From Euglena gracilis (Eukaryota > Euglenida > Euglenophyceae > Euglenales), in NCBI GenBank assembly GCA_039621445.1, contig CP154954.1, forward strand, positions 38,897,816-38,961,815: a stretch of DNA of 64,000 nucleotides. The letters run 5' to 3'. This document shows positions 1-12,024 of the stretch, one piece after another. Each line of letters opens with the position of its first letter. Positions within the stretch are counted from its first letter, which is position 1. Made by a program: the position numbers and the translations under genes. The notes under the pieces were generated by a model, which was not told the DNA's origin, did no database searches, and saw only the letters and a program-made list of their open reading frames with translations.

Positions 1-317
1 GCTCTTCTTCAGTGCCATGGCTCCTCCCCGCACCCCCAACAGAGCACCTCCATTTCAGCCTTTGGCCCCACTCCTGTATTCAGAGAATTGGTGCATTTCT
101 CACAGTGCATCTCTTAAGCGGTAAATTGGAGGGGGACGCATGAGACACACGGTGGTGCCGAACGATTTGCAGGGAACGGCAACGTTCTTCTTCGTTCGTG
201 GCAACCTTTCTTGTGGGCTTGCATTTGAGCACAAATGCCTTGTTGTGAAGCAGTTCAGGGGGGAGTTCATATGCTTCTTCCGAACATCTTGTTTGCCACA
301 CTCACTTGTTCCTTCAG
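1..317. other. Upstream intron or intergenic sequence
   Basis: I see no repeat exon or recognisable domain here. The short open frames on both strands lack splice-site support. If exon 318-392 is real, this is the end of an upstream intron closing with a pyrimidine-rich acceptor ending at 317. Confidence 0.4.
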
Positions 318-392
318 CAATGGAATGCATGCTGTCGGCGGTTGAAAGCCTGCTGTGCACAGAAGATTCAAACTGGATCATTGATTTGAACG
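318..392 (+). CDS. LRR gene, degenerate repeat exon (25 codons)
   Basis: The exon sits between a TTCCTTCAG acceptor and a GTGTGC donor. It is 75 nt long with phase 1 at both ends, like the later repeat exons. It reads AMECMLSAVESLLCTEDSNW then IIDLN, which keeps the Leu/Ile spacing of a repeat (AV..LL....nW.IDLNG) but lacks the IGxxGA start. It could be the first, irregular repeat or the end of a preceding domain. Joining it to 976 makes an Asp codon and keeps the frame. Support is phase, length and splice sites, not strong homology. Confidence 0.45.
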
Positions 393-975
393 GTGTGCGC
401 CTCCACCACTGTGCGGGGAGAGAGTATGGAGGTCCTGCACCACATTGAAACATATCCAGGAGAGGGGGGGATTGGGCTCGACCAAGTTCAGCCCATTGAC
501 CTCCTGCCATCTCCCTTTGTCCTTGAACCAGGGTGGTCATTCTTCAGGCAGCCAGGAGACCAAGGAGGGGGGAGGGGGTCAGCCCTCCACCAAAAAGGGC
601 ATCCTCCTAGCAACGTTTTGCAGTGTGATTTTCCCTAAAGAGAGTTGGTTTTATCTCCGGAAAGAAAGTCACGGCTGATTTGGCTTCTTCCTCAGTCAGT
701 GGCACGGGAGTCCACCGTCTGGTCATGGCAACTGGAATTCTCCGCCGACTCCCAACCCAAAAAGGAATTTCAATTCCAGTTTCGATGCAGATTCGATCGC
801 TTGGTCGGCAGACACCCGGGGCCCAGCACCCCATTGCACAAGGCACCCCCCTCCCTGGGGTTGGCAAAAGGAGCAGCCTGGTCTACGCTTTCGGGGGCTG
901 CCCTCTCCTTGCCGGTGGTGCAAGACCACCCCCTGCGGTCCGAAGGTTTACGTGCCACACATTATGTACCTGCAG
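393..975. other. LRR intron
   Basis: No gene or clear mobile element is visible. The tract holds a G-rich stretch at 545-575 and ends in a weak acceptor, TACCTGCAG. Confidence 0.4.
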
Positions 976-1059
976 ACCTGGGCTTTGGCGTGAATGGAGC
1001 AGCACACCTGGGCGAGGTGCTGAGGGGGAACAGCACCGTGCAGAAGCTCCGCATCTGGA
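976..1059 (+). CDS. LRR gene, repeat exon 1 (84 nt)
   Basis: This is one complete 28-residue repeat. It begins LGFGVNGAAHLGEVLRGN and ends STVQKLRIW. It lies between acceptor CTGCAG and donor GTGTGC, with introns after the first base of a codon on both sides. The first motif is divergent (LGFGVNG instead of NxIGPEG), making it the least typical of the eight. The reading frame is open beyond the exon on both sides, so its limits rest on the shared 84-nt length and on phase. Confidence 0.8.
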
Positions 1060-1874
1060 GTGTGCCAGTGAAACGACACGCGTGCTCTGATTCGCATCCT
1101 GGGCCATCTTTTCTTTGGGTCATCCACTTAAGGTCCTTTCAAGCAAAAACAAGGGGAACATCCGAAAATACCAACGTCAAGTTTAGGGAGTTTGAAATTG
1201 GTCACATAATGGCCACCCCACACCACCATCATCTGCAGTTTCAGTGATGCGCTGATGAACCTATGCATTTTTTCCGTGCAGGTGCAATTGACCCCCAAAA
1301 CAGTGGCACAGCAAGTTGGACCACTGGACCGAAAAAAAATACCCTCATACTGGCCAAAAAATGCTGGGTTGGGTAAATCCCCCCTAATAATAAACCCACC
1401 CGGTTTATTATTTGGACACCTGAAGTCGGGGTCCGGGGGGGGGGGGGTTATTATTTGGGGGGGTTTATTATTTGGGAAAAAAATTCGAGGTCAAAATTCG
1501 ACCAGAAACCCCCTACACAGGCTCCAATGGTCACTTTTTTGGCACTTTTGGGCTTTTTTTGAAAATTGGGTGCTTTTTTGGCATATTTTCTGCACCAATT
1601 TGATCTATTTTTGTGATTTTTTGCAACATTTCTGCTAATTTTTTACTCTTTTTTTCTTTGCCCTCACACCTGCCAGAGGGGGGGGGTTATTATTTGGGCG
1701 GCCGATTATTATTTGGGCGACCTCAAGGGGGGTTTATTATTTGGGGGGGGGGTTATTATTTGGGGGGGGTTACGTTTTCGAGAAGGCATGCGAGAGATCC
1801 GTTAAAAAAAGCGGTGCAAAACACCAGAGGGAGAAAAACCTGACCCTTTTCTCGTACCCCTCTGCTCGTTTCAG
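1060..1874. other. LRR intron with TTATTATTTGGG-family repeat
   Basis: The intron is largely the dispersed repeat described at 1379-1770. The rest is AT-rich with no coding signal. Confidence 0.6.
1379..1770. repeat. Dispersed repeat, TTATTATTTGGG family, copy 1
   Basis: The unit opens with TAATAATAAACCC and GGTTTATTATTTGGAC. It has a T-rich core containing GGTGCTTTTTTGGCATATTT and CACACCTGCC, and closes with several GGTTATTATTTGGGG blocks. A second copy at 22314-22692 is in the same orientation and alignable throughout. The ends contain the same heptamers in inverted order, so it may be a non-autonomous TIR element, but no target duplication is clear. Confidence 0.65.
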
Positions 1875-1958
1875 ATAACGGCATCGGCCCTGAGGGGGCC
1901 CGGCACCTGGCAGAGGTGCTGAAGGTGAATGCCACCCTGCAGGAGATCTATCTGGACC
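1875..1958 (+). CDS. LRR gene, repeat exon 2 (84 nt)
   Basis: A typical repeat, beginning NGIGPEGARHLAEVLKVN and ending ATLQEIYLD. The acceptor is CGTTTCAG and the donor is GTGTGC, with phase 1 at both ends. Joined to the previous exon the split codon becomes AAT, supplying the expected Asn before NGIG. The residues matching the LRR-RI pattern are at Leu/Ile positions 4, 12, 16, 23, 26 and 28. Confidence 0.9.
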
Positions 1959-2530
1959 GTGTGCCCTCCCCGCCTTTTGCTGTTCTTCCCCTTTCTGTTG
2001 CTCGCTTTGAACTTTTTTTTTTAAAAAAGACTACCGCATTTCCTCAGGGACCCAGTCGAGGCAAATGCTGTCAATTTCTTGAAACTCCATTTTGCATCCA
2101 ACCTCCCTCAACCAAACGGCTCATCTAGGTGTATCACGAAGCTCACCGCTTACAAAAACCATTTCTTTGTTTCTGACCGCATCAGCAAACTCCACACCGA
2201 TGAATTTTTCATGTAATTTTTGTCTGCCAAATCTGTGTCATTTCACCCACTTTCCCCTATTTCCACATCGCCAAAGATCACCAATTTGGCACGCCAGAAG
2301 CTCCAGGTTGCGGTCATTTCTCTCTCCACCCCAAGAAATGTGCTGTTCTCCAGTGCTTGAGACTGCATTGGGGCATTTAAAGTGCAGTTTTGGCAGAGAG
2401 GTTATCCAGTCGGTGCACACAAAGCAACCCACCCCCGGGGGCCTCACCTCAGGGTCTGCCCCGGGGGTCCAGACCCGGCCAGGAATCCCGCCCCTCCCTT
2501 CCCTCTGTCCTCCGCCCCCCCCTCCTTCAG
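1959..2530. other. LRR intron
   Basis: No feature is recognised. The tract is ordinary mixed sequence with a C-rich 3' end at 2485-2530 serving as the polypyrimidine tract. Confidence 0.5.
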
Positions 2531-2614
2531 GCAACGACATTGGCCCCGAGGGGGCCCGGCGCCTGGCGGCCGCCCTGGAGCGGAACGTCACACTGCGGGA
2601 GATCCACCTGTATG
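2531..2614 (+). CDS. LRR gene, repeat exon 3 (84 nt)
   Basis: A typical repeat, beginning NDIGPEGARRLAAALERN and ending VTLREIHLY. The acceptor is CTCCTTCAG and the donor is GTGCGC, one of the few here without T at +4. Third codon positions are nearly all G or C, unlike the flanking introns. Confidence 0.9.
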
Positions 2615-3229
2615 GTGCGCCGCCCGCCAACGCTCTCTGTTTCTGGGTGGGGCTGCCAGGGTTGCCGTTCAGGCAGATGCGGGCACTTTTTTTTTTGTTG
2701 AAAAAGTTGCTTTTTTAGGCCATCATGCATTTAAAGTTGCTCGTTTGGTCTGAATGACGACGCTGAGGTGTGGTTGGGGACAGTGATTCCCCAGTCACAT
2801 ACGACATGATGCAGCTTGTGCGATGAGATAATGGCTGTTTCCCCAGTATTGTTTGTTGGGGGAAAGAGCCGAGGCCGAAACTAACAGAAAATCAATTCGA
2901 ACCGTTCATGTCTTTTTTTGAAGGCATTAAAGACACACCGTCATGAAGGCGCACATCGACTTTGGCGGGAGTGTCTCAGCCCAGCACCCATTGGCTAACA
3001 GCCTTAAATGGGAAAATTTGTGGCCTGAAATTTTTTGCCATTATCCATCGAGTGTTAATGCCATTGTGTGGTCAAGGTTGGGTTTTGTTTTTGTATTTTT
3101 TGGGGGGGTCCCAAAATCGGCCCAAAATTTTTGGGGGGGGTACCCAAAAATCAAAAAATTGGGTCTCCATTGACGATGAGAGAAAACCATGGAAAACAAT
3201 GGTCGACCACATGAAAAACACTGGCCCTT

Positions 3230-4640
3230 CCCATGAGTTGTTCCGAAGGTCATCATTTACGGCGCTGGGTCCGGGAGGACAAAAACATCGTTTCGGGCAA
3301 AAAATTTCCGATTTTTCCCGACTTTTTTGGCCCAAAACTGGCCGAAAACGGCTAAGTCAAAACAGGCCAAAACTGTACAAATTGGTCAAAATTAGCCGAA
3401 AAATGGCGATGACTCGGGTCAGTCTCCGGACGTTTCCTTTGATTCCCCACCATTTTCGAGAAATTTCAGAAAAATTTGAGAAGCGTCGCCCAGCAAGCTT
3501 TAATTGACGAGCTGCTTTCGAGGAAAACCTGTTTTTGAGTCGAAAATGAGCGTTTTCCCACCCCCGGGCACCCGTTTTTGGCCTGAACCATGGAGTTTGG
3601 GTCAAAAAAAACGGGTCAAAAAAGGCGGAAAAAATCGAAAAATTTTATTTGTTCTTTCGATGTTTTTTTGGCCTGCTGGCCTGCCGGAAACCCTGTTTTT
3701 GAGCCGAAAACGAGCGTTTTTCGACCCCCCAGCGCCCCGTTTTTGCCCAAACTCATGGAGTGGTGGTTGCGAAATCCGTGGCCTTGACAATGTGGTCACA
3801 AGGGACACGGTTGACAACCCCCTCAACAATGGCTTTGTGGGACAACAAACATTTGTATATTTGCCCTTTCCATGAGGAGGGCAAGTCTGGCAAATCTATT
3901 GAACTCCTGTCCACAGCTTTGTAGAATCTCTTGAAAGAAGCCACAAAGAAAGGGCTGTGTTGATGAGAAAAAAAATTCAAACAAACCCCCAAAGTACAAA
4001 TTTTGGGGGGTTTTTGGGGGGGTACCCCAAAGGCAAATTTTAGGGGGACCCAAAACCCAAAACCCAACCTTGGTGTCACATATGGCACAAAGTGGGGCCC
4101 CCATACCTAGGGTATGGGGGGGTATGGGGGGGTATGGGGGGGTATGGGGGTATGGGAAGGGTTTGGAGATGTTGTTGATGAGGTTTATGGCCCCTGGAAC
4201 AGTTGCATACATCGCGCGATTTGACCACAAAGCGCGATTTGACCACAAAGCACGATTTGGCCACAAAAAAAGATCGGTAGACAAGGATGAGGTTATTTTT
4301 TTGCCGGGGGGGGGGGTCCAGGGGGTTTTCGACTTTTTTTGACCCTTTTTTGGACCCAACCACCATGGGATTCGGGTCAAAAACGGGCCGCCGTCAGGTC
4401 GAAAACCGCTCATTTTCGGCTCAAAAACACGTTTTCCGGGTCTGGGAGGCTGAAAAACATGGTTTCGGATCAAAAAAAATTTCGGCCTTTTTTCGACTTT
4501 TTTGACCCGTTCTTGACCCAAATACCATGCATGGGTTTCGGACCAAAAACTGGGCGCCGGGGGGCCGACAGACACTCAATTTCGGCTTGTCCAGGAGGCC
4601 AAAAAAACATTCTTCCGGGCAAAAAGAATTTTTGGGGTAT
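3230..4640. repeat. Inverted block of CCCGTTTTTGG / GGTCAAAAA repeat units
   Basis: Units of roughly 160-190 bp containing GAAAACCTGTTTTTGAG, CCCGTTTTTGGCC and an ATGGAGT...GGGTCAAAAA end are repeated at 3230-3775. They recur in opposite orientation at about 4310-4640 (CGGGTCAAAAACGGGC, CTCAAAAACACGTTTTCC). The two arms could fold on each other. The spacer holds GCGCGATTTGACCACAAA, repeated two to three times at 4215-4268. Confidence 0.6.
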
Positions 4641-4735
4641 GGGGGGGTATGGGGGTATGGGGTGTGGGGTATGGGGGTATGGGGGGTATGGGGTATGGGG
4701 GCCCCATTTTGTGCCATGACTCCTTGGTGTGGTGA
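4070..4735. repeat. TIR-flanked segment with GTATGGGG arrays
   Basis: Left end ATATGGCACAAAGTGGGGCC (about 4079-4098) is inverted at the right end (GGCCCCATTTTGTGCCAT, about 4700-4717). Both ends run inward into GGGGTATGGGGGG tandem repeats (about 4107-4160 and 4634-4700). A similar anchor, ATGGCATAAAGTGGAGCCCC, starts the CCCCACA arrays at 29.5 kb. Confidence 0.6.
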
Positions 4736-6230
4736 TTCAATTGTCCAAAATTGCAATTTCTGGTTGTAAGGTCTTTTGTTGTTTCAGGGGTCAACATGTT
4801 GGTAGGAAGCAACATTTGTGGGTTCTGAGTGCTTGATCCGTCAGTTCAGGACACAGAGAGAGGCAGAGGGTGGTGGATGCGGGCGGCATAATCCCGGGTT
4901 AGGGATAGAATTGGGGTTAGAATGGGCTTTGGTATTTTGCTGAAAATCTGGCTGGGGGGTCTTATTTCCGGGGGGGGGGGGGTTCTCATTTTTTGTTGGG
5001 GGGGCTTTGGCTGGGAGTTTATGGCACTCTCCCAAACCGTGGAAACCCACCTTCCCAGGTCCAGCCAGCCGCCCTTTGGGTGGCTGGGCGGTAACAGATT
5101 TTTGGCACTGACGGCTGCAAAAACGGCCCAAAAACAGGTCAAAATGGGAGAAAATGGGTCGAAAAGGGGCTGTTTAGGGCAATTTCGGGGTCAAATTCAA
5201 AATGGCATTTTTTTTTGCAGACTTGGCAGTTATTGAGAGCTTTTTTTTTCAATTTCGATTTTTTGGGTACCCGGTGTGATGGGTCAGGCCTAGTTCCAGC
5301 CCAGGACCGGTCAGCCAGCAGCCAGCCGCAGCCAGCCATTTTCCAGCCAGCCCAGATTTTCCAGCCGCCCCCCCCCCGGGTCTTTGGGCGGCCCCCTGGG
5401 CCGCTCTTCCCCCCCCCTGGGTCCTGGGCGGACCCCGGGGGGTCGTTTAAAAACGCCCTGGTTTCCGCGTATTTTGACCATATATGTTTAGGGTCAATTT
5501 GGGTCGGGAGATTGATGTCTGCAATTTCCTGCAGTCTTCTGCAGTTTTCTAGAGTTTTCCACAATTTTTGTGCATTTTTCCCCTTTTCCGACATTCCCCG
5601 AATCGTTCACAAGTGAACGCAAGTATTCTTTTCGCTAATTTTCTAGCAAATTTTCCAATTTGGGCGAATTTGCAGGTGTTTGGCTTCCTTGTTGTTGTTT
5701 TTTTATTTCGATTCCTGCAATGAAATGATTTCTATTTAGAAAGGTTCTCCTCCTGGCGCAGATTTTTCCCTCGGACACCTTTTGCCCTGTGTATTAGTGT
5801 GTATCGTTGGTACCAGGCTGTTTTGGGGCATTTTGGGCCATTATCCACCACTTGGGAGCATTTTCCATCATTGTCTGTCAGAAATCCTAAATAGCAAAAC
5901 TGGTTTCCAGCCACACATCCACCATTCCTGCCTACTGATTCATCTCATATTCCTGCATATTTTAGCCAAGTGTTTTTTCGGGCCCCCATTTTGCACATTC
6001 TTTATGCCATGTCACAGTCAGCCATTATTGGGCTTTTTTTTATTTGTTTTCGTATTTTGGCCATCTCGGGCCATTATCATCGAGTGGTGGGCGTCCTTCC
6101 TCTGACCCTATATATGCAAAAAAAATTGGTGCCTAATCGCTCCTCTTTGCACTGCACCATTGATTCAGGAGCCGAGAGGCGGGTGGGAAGACCCCTTCCC
6201 TTTCCCTCCCTGTGTTGCTGCCGCCCGCAG

Positions 6231-6314
6231 GCAATGGCATCGGCCCCGAAGGCGCCCAGCACCTGGCGGCCCTCCTGAAGGTCACCACCACGCTACAGGA
6301 GATCTACCTGGGGT
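6231..6314 (+). CDS. LRR gene, repeat exon 4 (84 nt)
   Basis: A typical repeat, beginning NGIGPEGAQHLAALLKVT and ending TTLQEIYLG. The acceptor is GCCCGCAG and the donor is GTATGC, with phase 1 at both ends. The usual Asn of the asparagine ladder is Thr here (VTTTL instead of VNATL). Confidence 0.9.
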
Positions 6315-7309
6315 GTATGCCGCCCGGGTAGGATGCAGGGGGGGATATGCAAGTTGCATAATTGCATTTTTTTGCATTATAAAATTTTTTGAAAAGTCGC
6401 TTTTTTTTGCTTTTTTTGCTTTTTTTTGCACATTTTGTCTTTCTGATTTTTTTCCAGGCATCTGCACAGGCAAAGCAGGCAAAATTGCTCCACTCCCAGA
6501 CTACTGGAAGTTGCACACTACACGTCTTGGACCTAATTCACATTCAGCAGTTGCAAAATGAAATATAAGTGAATGCAATTAGGTGAACCACCATGTGATG
6601 TTGCAGTTTGCACCCACATTTACCTTTGGTGTTGCATTTTTGGAACAGGTCAAAATTTTCCAAGCCCTCTCCGGGTGGAAAAGTGCACAGCCCTGGGGAG
6701 CTCCTAAAGGAGTTTACATGCATCTTGCATTTTTTTTGCATTTTTTGCATTCTTTGCACTTTTTTTTTTGCGTTCCATACTTTGAGGAGCTTTGTTGCAT
6801 ATTCCCCCCCCCCTGCGGAATGGGGGTAAATCTATGAAATTATTTTCTTCGCTTTTAAAAAAAAGTTTTTATTCTGTTCATGTTGTCAATAATAACAGTA
6901 CCACAAATAGAGTCTTGTCTCGGTGGGGCATTTTTCTTTGTAAGATGCTACTGTCTTGAAATTGTGGTGCTCATAATTGCTGGGCTGATATCCTGTTTAG
7001 GGCTTGGCATTTTTTCCTTTGAGTGATGCACTGGTTGGCACTGGTTCACACCTGCTGAAATCTGCTAAATTTATTGTGTGATTTACCTTGAGGTGAAAAG
7101 ATTTTTTAGAGTTTCCAAATTTTCAGGGTTTTCGGATCTTTCAAATTTTCTTTCCTGTGTTTTCGCCCTCCCCGAAAATGACCAATACCTGTTGGGTGCC
7201 GGATGCATTTTGAAACCCAAAATGACTGCCGCCCCCTCCAGGCTGTCGGTGGGTGGCTTCCAGACTCTTGGGTCCAGCGGATTGAGAGGCTTCCACTCAC
7301 CTCCCCCAG
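6315..7309. other. LRR intron with T-rich GCATTTTT repeats
   Basis: Stretches of TTTGCATTTTTTGC occur at 6360-6440 and 6725-6775. The segment 6455-6575 matches 36485-36600 in the same orientation (TGCACAGGCAAA, then GTTGCAAAATGAAATATA), so both are copies of one dispersed repeat. Confidence 0.5.
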
Positions 7310-7393
7310 GCAACAACATCGGGCCTGGTGGAATAGAGGACCTGGCGGCAGCCCTGCGGCAGAATGCAACCGTGCAGGAGATCTCCTTGGAAG
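7310..7393 (+). CDS. LRR gene, repeat exon 5 (84 nt)
   Basis: A complete repeat, beginning NNIGPGGIEDLAAALRQN and ending ATVQEISLE. The acceptor is CCCCCAG and the donor is GTATGC. It differs from its neighbours at the GPEGARH segment (GPGGIED), a position that varies on the convex, often ligand-facing, side of such proteins. Confidence 0.9.
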
Positions 7394-7470
7394 GTATGCG
7401 TTGAATATTGGGATGGGTGGAATGAATGACCTAATATACTCCGGCTGAACAACACCAGAAGGTTTTTACA

Positions 7471-7517
<47 letters not shown>

Positions 7518-7518
7518 G
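7471..7518. repeat. (CA)n microsatellite
   Basis: About 48 bases of almost pure CA dinucleotide, ending in two CACG variants. Confidence 0.95.
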
Positions 7519-10500
7519 CAAATTTCCCCATTGACTTTGGGACACCCACACGTCAACAAGAATCTGAGTTCCTTTGTCCATTTTGTGCAAAGGAACCATT
7601 TTAAACCAACCAACGTCCTCGGATGCCAGTCTGTTTGGAGGGGAAGTTAATGCCTGAAAGTGTGGCATTGCCTGAATTCCTGTGGTGCTGGATCCCTCCC
7701 CATGGACGTTGCGGGGATTTTTGAGTAAGTTCCCCCTGCCCAATTGCGCAAAGGAACATGGTTCTTTGCACAATTGCACAAGTGGCTCGCAATTTACAAG
7801 TGGCAAAATGGTTGTTTTTTTTCAGACTCAACTGCCGAAGCCCAAATTTTGCACCCAATAGGTGAGTCTTTTGTCATATTCAATGTTTTTGTGATTCGAG
7901 TGCCCAGGTATTTGCAAAATCATCTGAATGGACCCTTTGGGCAATTGCAGGAACCTTCTGTTTGAGCAGTTGCCGGACGGCAATTTTTTTTTCAAAGGTC
8001 AACGTGCATGGCATCATGAAGGGCTCACCTGCCCCAAATTGTTCCAGCACCATCCCAAATTGATGAGGCAGTCGTCGGTGGGTTCCAAGACACATCTTAG
8101 GCGTATATGTCCGGTCAGCTGCGGGGACATCTGCTCTGCATATATTTTGCGGGTCTGGGTGCCACTTAACCCCCCCAAATACAATGTAAACCCTCCAAGT
8201 ACAACCTCCCCAAGTTTATAAACAAACCCCTACAGGGGTTTGAATTTTCGCTCAACACAAAGACAGGATTTTTAAATTGGGGGGGGTTAATTGGAATTTT
8301 CAAAAGATGGTATTTTTGCACAATCACATGAAGGAAACCTAGGCTGCCTATGAAAAAGAAGTTGATGCCTCCCTCAAAATCTGACCCCCTTCTTGGGAAT
8401 TTTTGACGACCAGAATTCCCTCTCAAACCTCTAAGAAAGGCACATTTTGATTTGCGTTGTATTTTTATGCCATCCATTCTGCCTCTTTTTGTCGTCTCTC
8501 CCACCTCCACGAAAGGCAAAAGTATTTTTTTGTAGGTCAGTTTCTGAAACCTTGAAAACTTGAAAAGTTGCACGGCTCCTCCAGGGAGGGCACTGAATCA
8601 CGGGGAAAATTGTTGATGAAAATATTTTTTTTTCAAAATTGCGATGCAGTAAGTTTTTCTACCAACGTGTACTAGAGCGAGGTCTGTGCCACATAAAAAT
8701 GCCCAAAGTGGCCCAAAATGGCGAAAAATGGTCTAAAAGGAAGGAAAGGCACCCAAGTAGTATGAAATGCCCAAATTGAGCGTAAAGTGTGCGGTCAAAT
8801 TATGCGGGAATGAGCAGAGATGCTGCCAAAAAAAAACTCCTACAAAACCCCCGGAATGTGCCTAAATCTGCACAAAATATGCAAAATATGTGTTTTTGGT
8901 CAAAAAAGAGAAATTTATTTTAAATTTGCAAAAAAAAATAGTTTGGAAAGATTGTGGTAGACACCTGGTGGACACCTGCTTTATCAGCTGTCTTTGATTT
9001 TCTGTCTTCTGTTTTTTTGTGAATTGCGGACAATTTTTTTTTTACAAATCTGCATTTTTGTGATTTGATCTGTGCCGGCAAAAATTTTGTGAATTAATGC
9101 ATTCTTTGATTTGCAGCAAGCAAGGAGTGGTCTAATGGGCCATTTTTGGGGCCACTTTGGGCCACTCTACGCCATATTTGGGTTCATTTTCTGCATTCTC
9201 CGTCACAAACTGGTTTTAACTAGCCCAAAACAAAATTGGTTTCCAACCAAACATTTTTTCCCATTTGACCATTTCCGCATATTTTTAGCCGATTCATTTT
9301 TCTGCTCATTTTCGGCCCTTCCGCGCAATTTTGGGCCCCATTTTATACATTTTTTTTGGCCACGGTCCGTTTTCGGTAAATTTGGCCATTTTGGGAACAG
9401 TAGACCGCTTTTTGGCTTTTTATGGTAATTTTTTCTCTCTGTAAAATGACTCTGCATGGTCAATAATGGTAAATAATTGCTGAGACGGCCCAAACTGGCT
9501 TGAAATGGCCCCAAAAATGACTCAAAACAGTCAACATTGTCAAAGTTGGCCAAAAATGGTTGACGACAGCCCTAAATGGAATCAAGTTGGTGCAAAATGG
9601 CATGAAATGAATTAAAGGGTGGGTGGCCAAAGATGTCCCAGTTTTGGAAAAATCATATATTATCCGCATATTCTTCCGTATATTAAGTGCATATTTTAGT
9701 GCATATTTAGGGGGGCCTTTTAGCGCATATTCCAAGCATATTGCTTGCTAATCACATTTTAAGTTCGGCACATTTTTTTTGTGAAATTTTCTTTTTGTAA
9801 AGCATTTCTTGGTGGCATTGTCTCAAATGGATTAAGAAAAGGTCACTGGATTTGGGAGCCCCAAAAGCGTGTGTACAAAATGCCCATCCCCCCATACCCC
9901 CAGGGTTTATTTCCATGGTATGCTATACATGGGACTGGGTGTTGCCTTTTCTCATATCTGGTCTGTGGTTGTTTCCCCAAAAAAGTTTTCTGCCACATGG
10001 CCACATTGCGGGAATGTCTCCTGCTGCGGCCGAATTCGCACTTAAGCTTTTTTCCTTTTGATGCGCGCATTTGCGCAAATTTACGATTTTTTTGTAACCC
10101 CTGGGACCCTGTACCCTGACACCCGGAACACGATTTAAGAGCTATGACACCCCTCCACTGGAGGGGATTGACTGCCAGTGGTCTGGTGTGCATGCTGCTT
10201 ACCGGGTGACGTTAATAGGACGGAGGGTGAGACTTGGGCTGTTGTACATTGAACGGGAGAGAGGCACACACCCCTTGTGACGACACTTGGAAATGGTGCT
10301 GACGTGCTGCCTGAACTGGCTTGAATACTACCGCCACCGGTAAGGACACACTGAGTCTCACTAGATAACAACACCACAGGCACACAGACTGCGTGAGGCA
10401 GTCATCACGCAATTGATGTGTGTTTGTGCGTGCAATTGCGCAAATAAAAACAATTGTGTTTGATGCGCGCATTTGCGCAAATAAAACGTCCACCGATGAT

Positions 10501-11820
10501 GGTAAAATGACGTGTTTATGGGCGCAAATGCGCGCACAAACAATTTTTTTTATGTGCGCATTTGCGCAAATGCGCACACCAACAAATGCGTTTGATGCGC
10601 GCATTTCCGCCCACCAAACACGTACGTTTTCCTTCCATGTTAAAAGACATCATAAGGACCACGAACTAGAAGGTTTAAAAACGTTATGGACGTGTGGGTG
10701 CGCGCAATTGCGCAAATAAACACACTTCTGTTGATGCGCGCATTTGCGCAAATGCGCGCATAAACACGTTAATAAACCGCTTCAAAATGATGTGTTTGTA
10801 GGGCCCTTAGAGCACATAAACAAAGTTTGTTTATTTGCGCAAATGCGCGCATCAAAACACATCAGTTGTGGGATACCATCTCCTGCTCCGTGACGGCTGG
10901 CGAACGCAACTCCTCACGCCAACCATTGATTTGCACCAAGAATACGTGGTGATGAAATTGGTGGTGAGAGGCAGTGTGGAGTGTTCACTGGAACACGGCA
11001 TGTGACTGGCCAAGATTTGCCTGCCTTGCGTGTGTACATGTGCACTGCTGTTCCCCGGCCCGAACGGCCTGTTGTTTTGGCGTCATGCGTTTGGCAATTA
11101 AATGTAATGAATTGATGACGTGCAAACGACCTGTGACTGTTGAACACCTTTTGTGCAACAAGACTGCGTTACAAGAAGTCAAAATTTGGCACCTGAAACA
11201 CCCGGGACGTGTCGGGCCGTAGTCCGTTTTATGGTTTTCTTTGCCATTTTTCCCTTGAAAATGTAAAAAACATCGGTTTTTGTGCACAATTTGGGGGGAG
11301 TGGGTCCCACCGCTTTGACACGACCAACCCAGTGGTGGTGGTTCACCACTTCCTTGTACCCAAAATAACGGGTGTTTGAGGGCCACCTCTCTCCAGCTGT
11401 TGGTTGCCATACACTGGCACCACGGCATCCCCCCAGTCTTACACCCCGGTGGCGGGGTATAACGTGGCCGCTGTGGTGGGTGTCGTTGCACCGGGGAGGT
11501 CGATGCCGGCCTGCTGGGTGCTGAAGCATCAGCAGCTGATGGGGCTGCAGCGGCGGAGCCGAAGCCGCAGGCCAGCCGCAGGGCGCTTGGGAAGCAAAAA
11601 TTGGTGCCGGTGGGCGTGCACCGTTACTGGGTGGCTGTGAACCCACCATCAAAAGATGCTATGTCTCCATCTTTTGTCGGGCCTGTCGATGGTCCAAAAA
11701 CGGCACCATAACCCCATATCCCGGAGGGGACGGTGTAGTCATTTGGGTTGAACCCACTCAGAAGCCACTAAGGGTGGCTGTAGGAGCGCCAAAGGAAGTC
11801 ACTTATTACTCCTCCATTGG

Positions 11821-11970
11821 TGGTTTACTTGCGCATTTGCGCGCATCACGTTGTTTTATGGACGCAAGTGCGCAAATAAAACAGATGTAAACTGAACCAT
11901 TTACATCTGTTTTATTTGCGCATTTGCGCCCACAAGCAACGTGATGCGCGCAAATGCGCAAGTAAACCAC
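11821..11970. repeat. Near-perfect hairpin, about 70-bp arms, 8-nt loop
   Basis: The left arm starts TGGTTTACTTGCGCATTTGC at 11821 and the right arm ends with its reverse complement at about 11969. The loop is CTGAACCA (11892-11899). Each arm contains GCGCAAATAAAACAGATG or its complement. Confidence 0.9.
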
Positions 11971-12024
11971 TTCCGCTGTCGGTGTTTGACGGCTGTGTTT
12001 CTGTCACACCGTTCTTCTTTGCGT

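Larger units (their letters stand above)
2615..6230. other. LRR intron rich in G-run repeats
   Basis: This 3.6 kb intron contains the direct and inverted repeats at 3230-4640, the GTATGGGG arrays, a G-rich stretch at 4950-4985 and GGCCAGCC-type sequence at 5290-5440. I see no exon in it. Confidence 0.6.
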
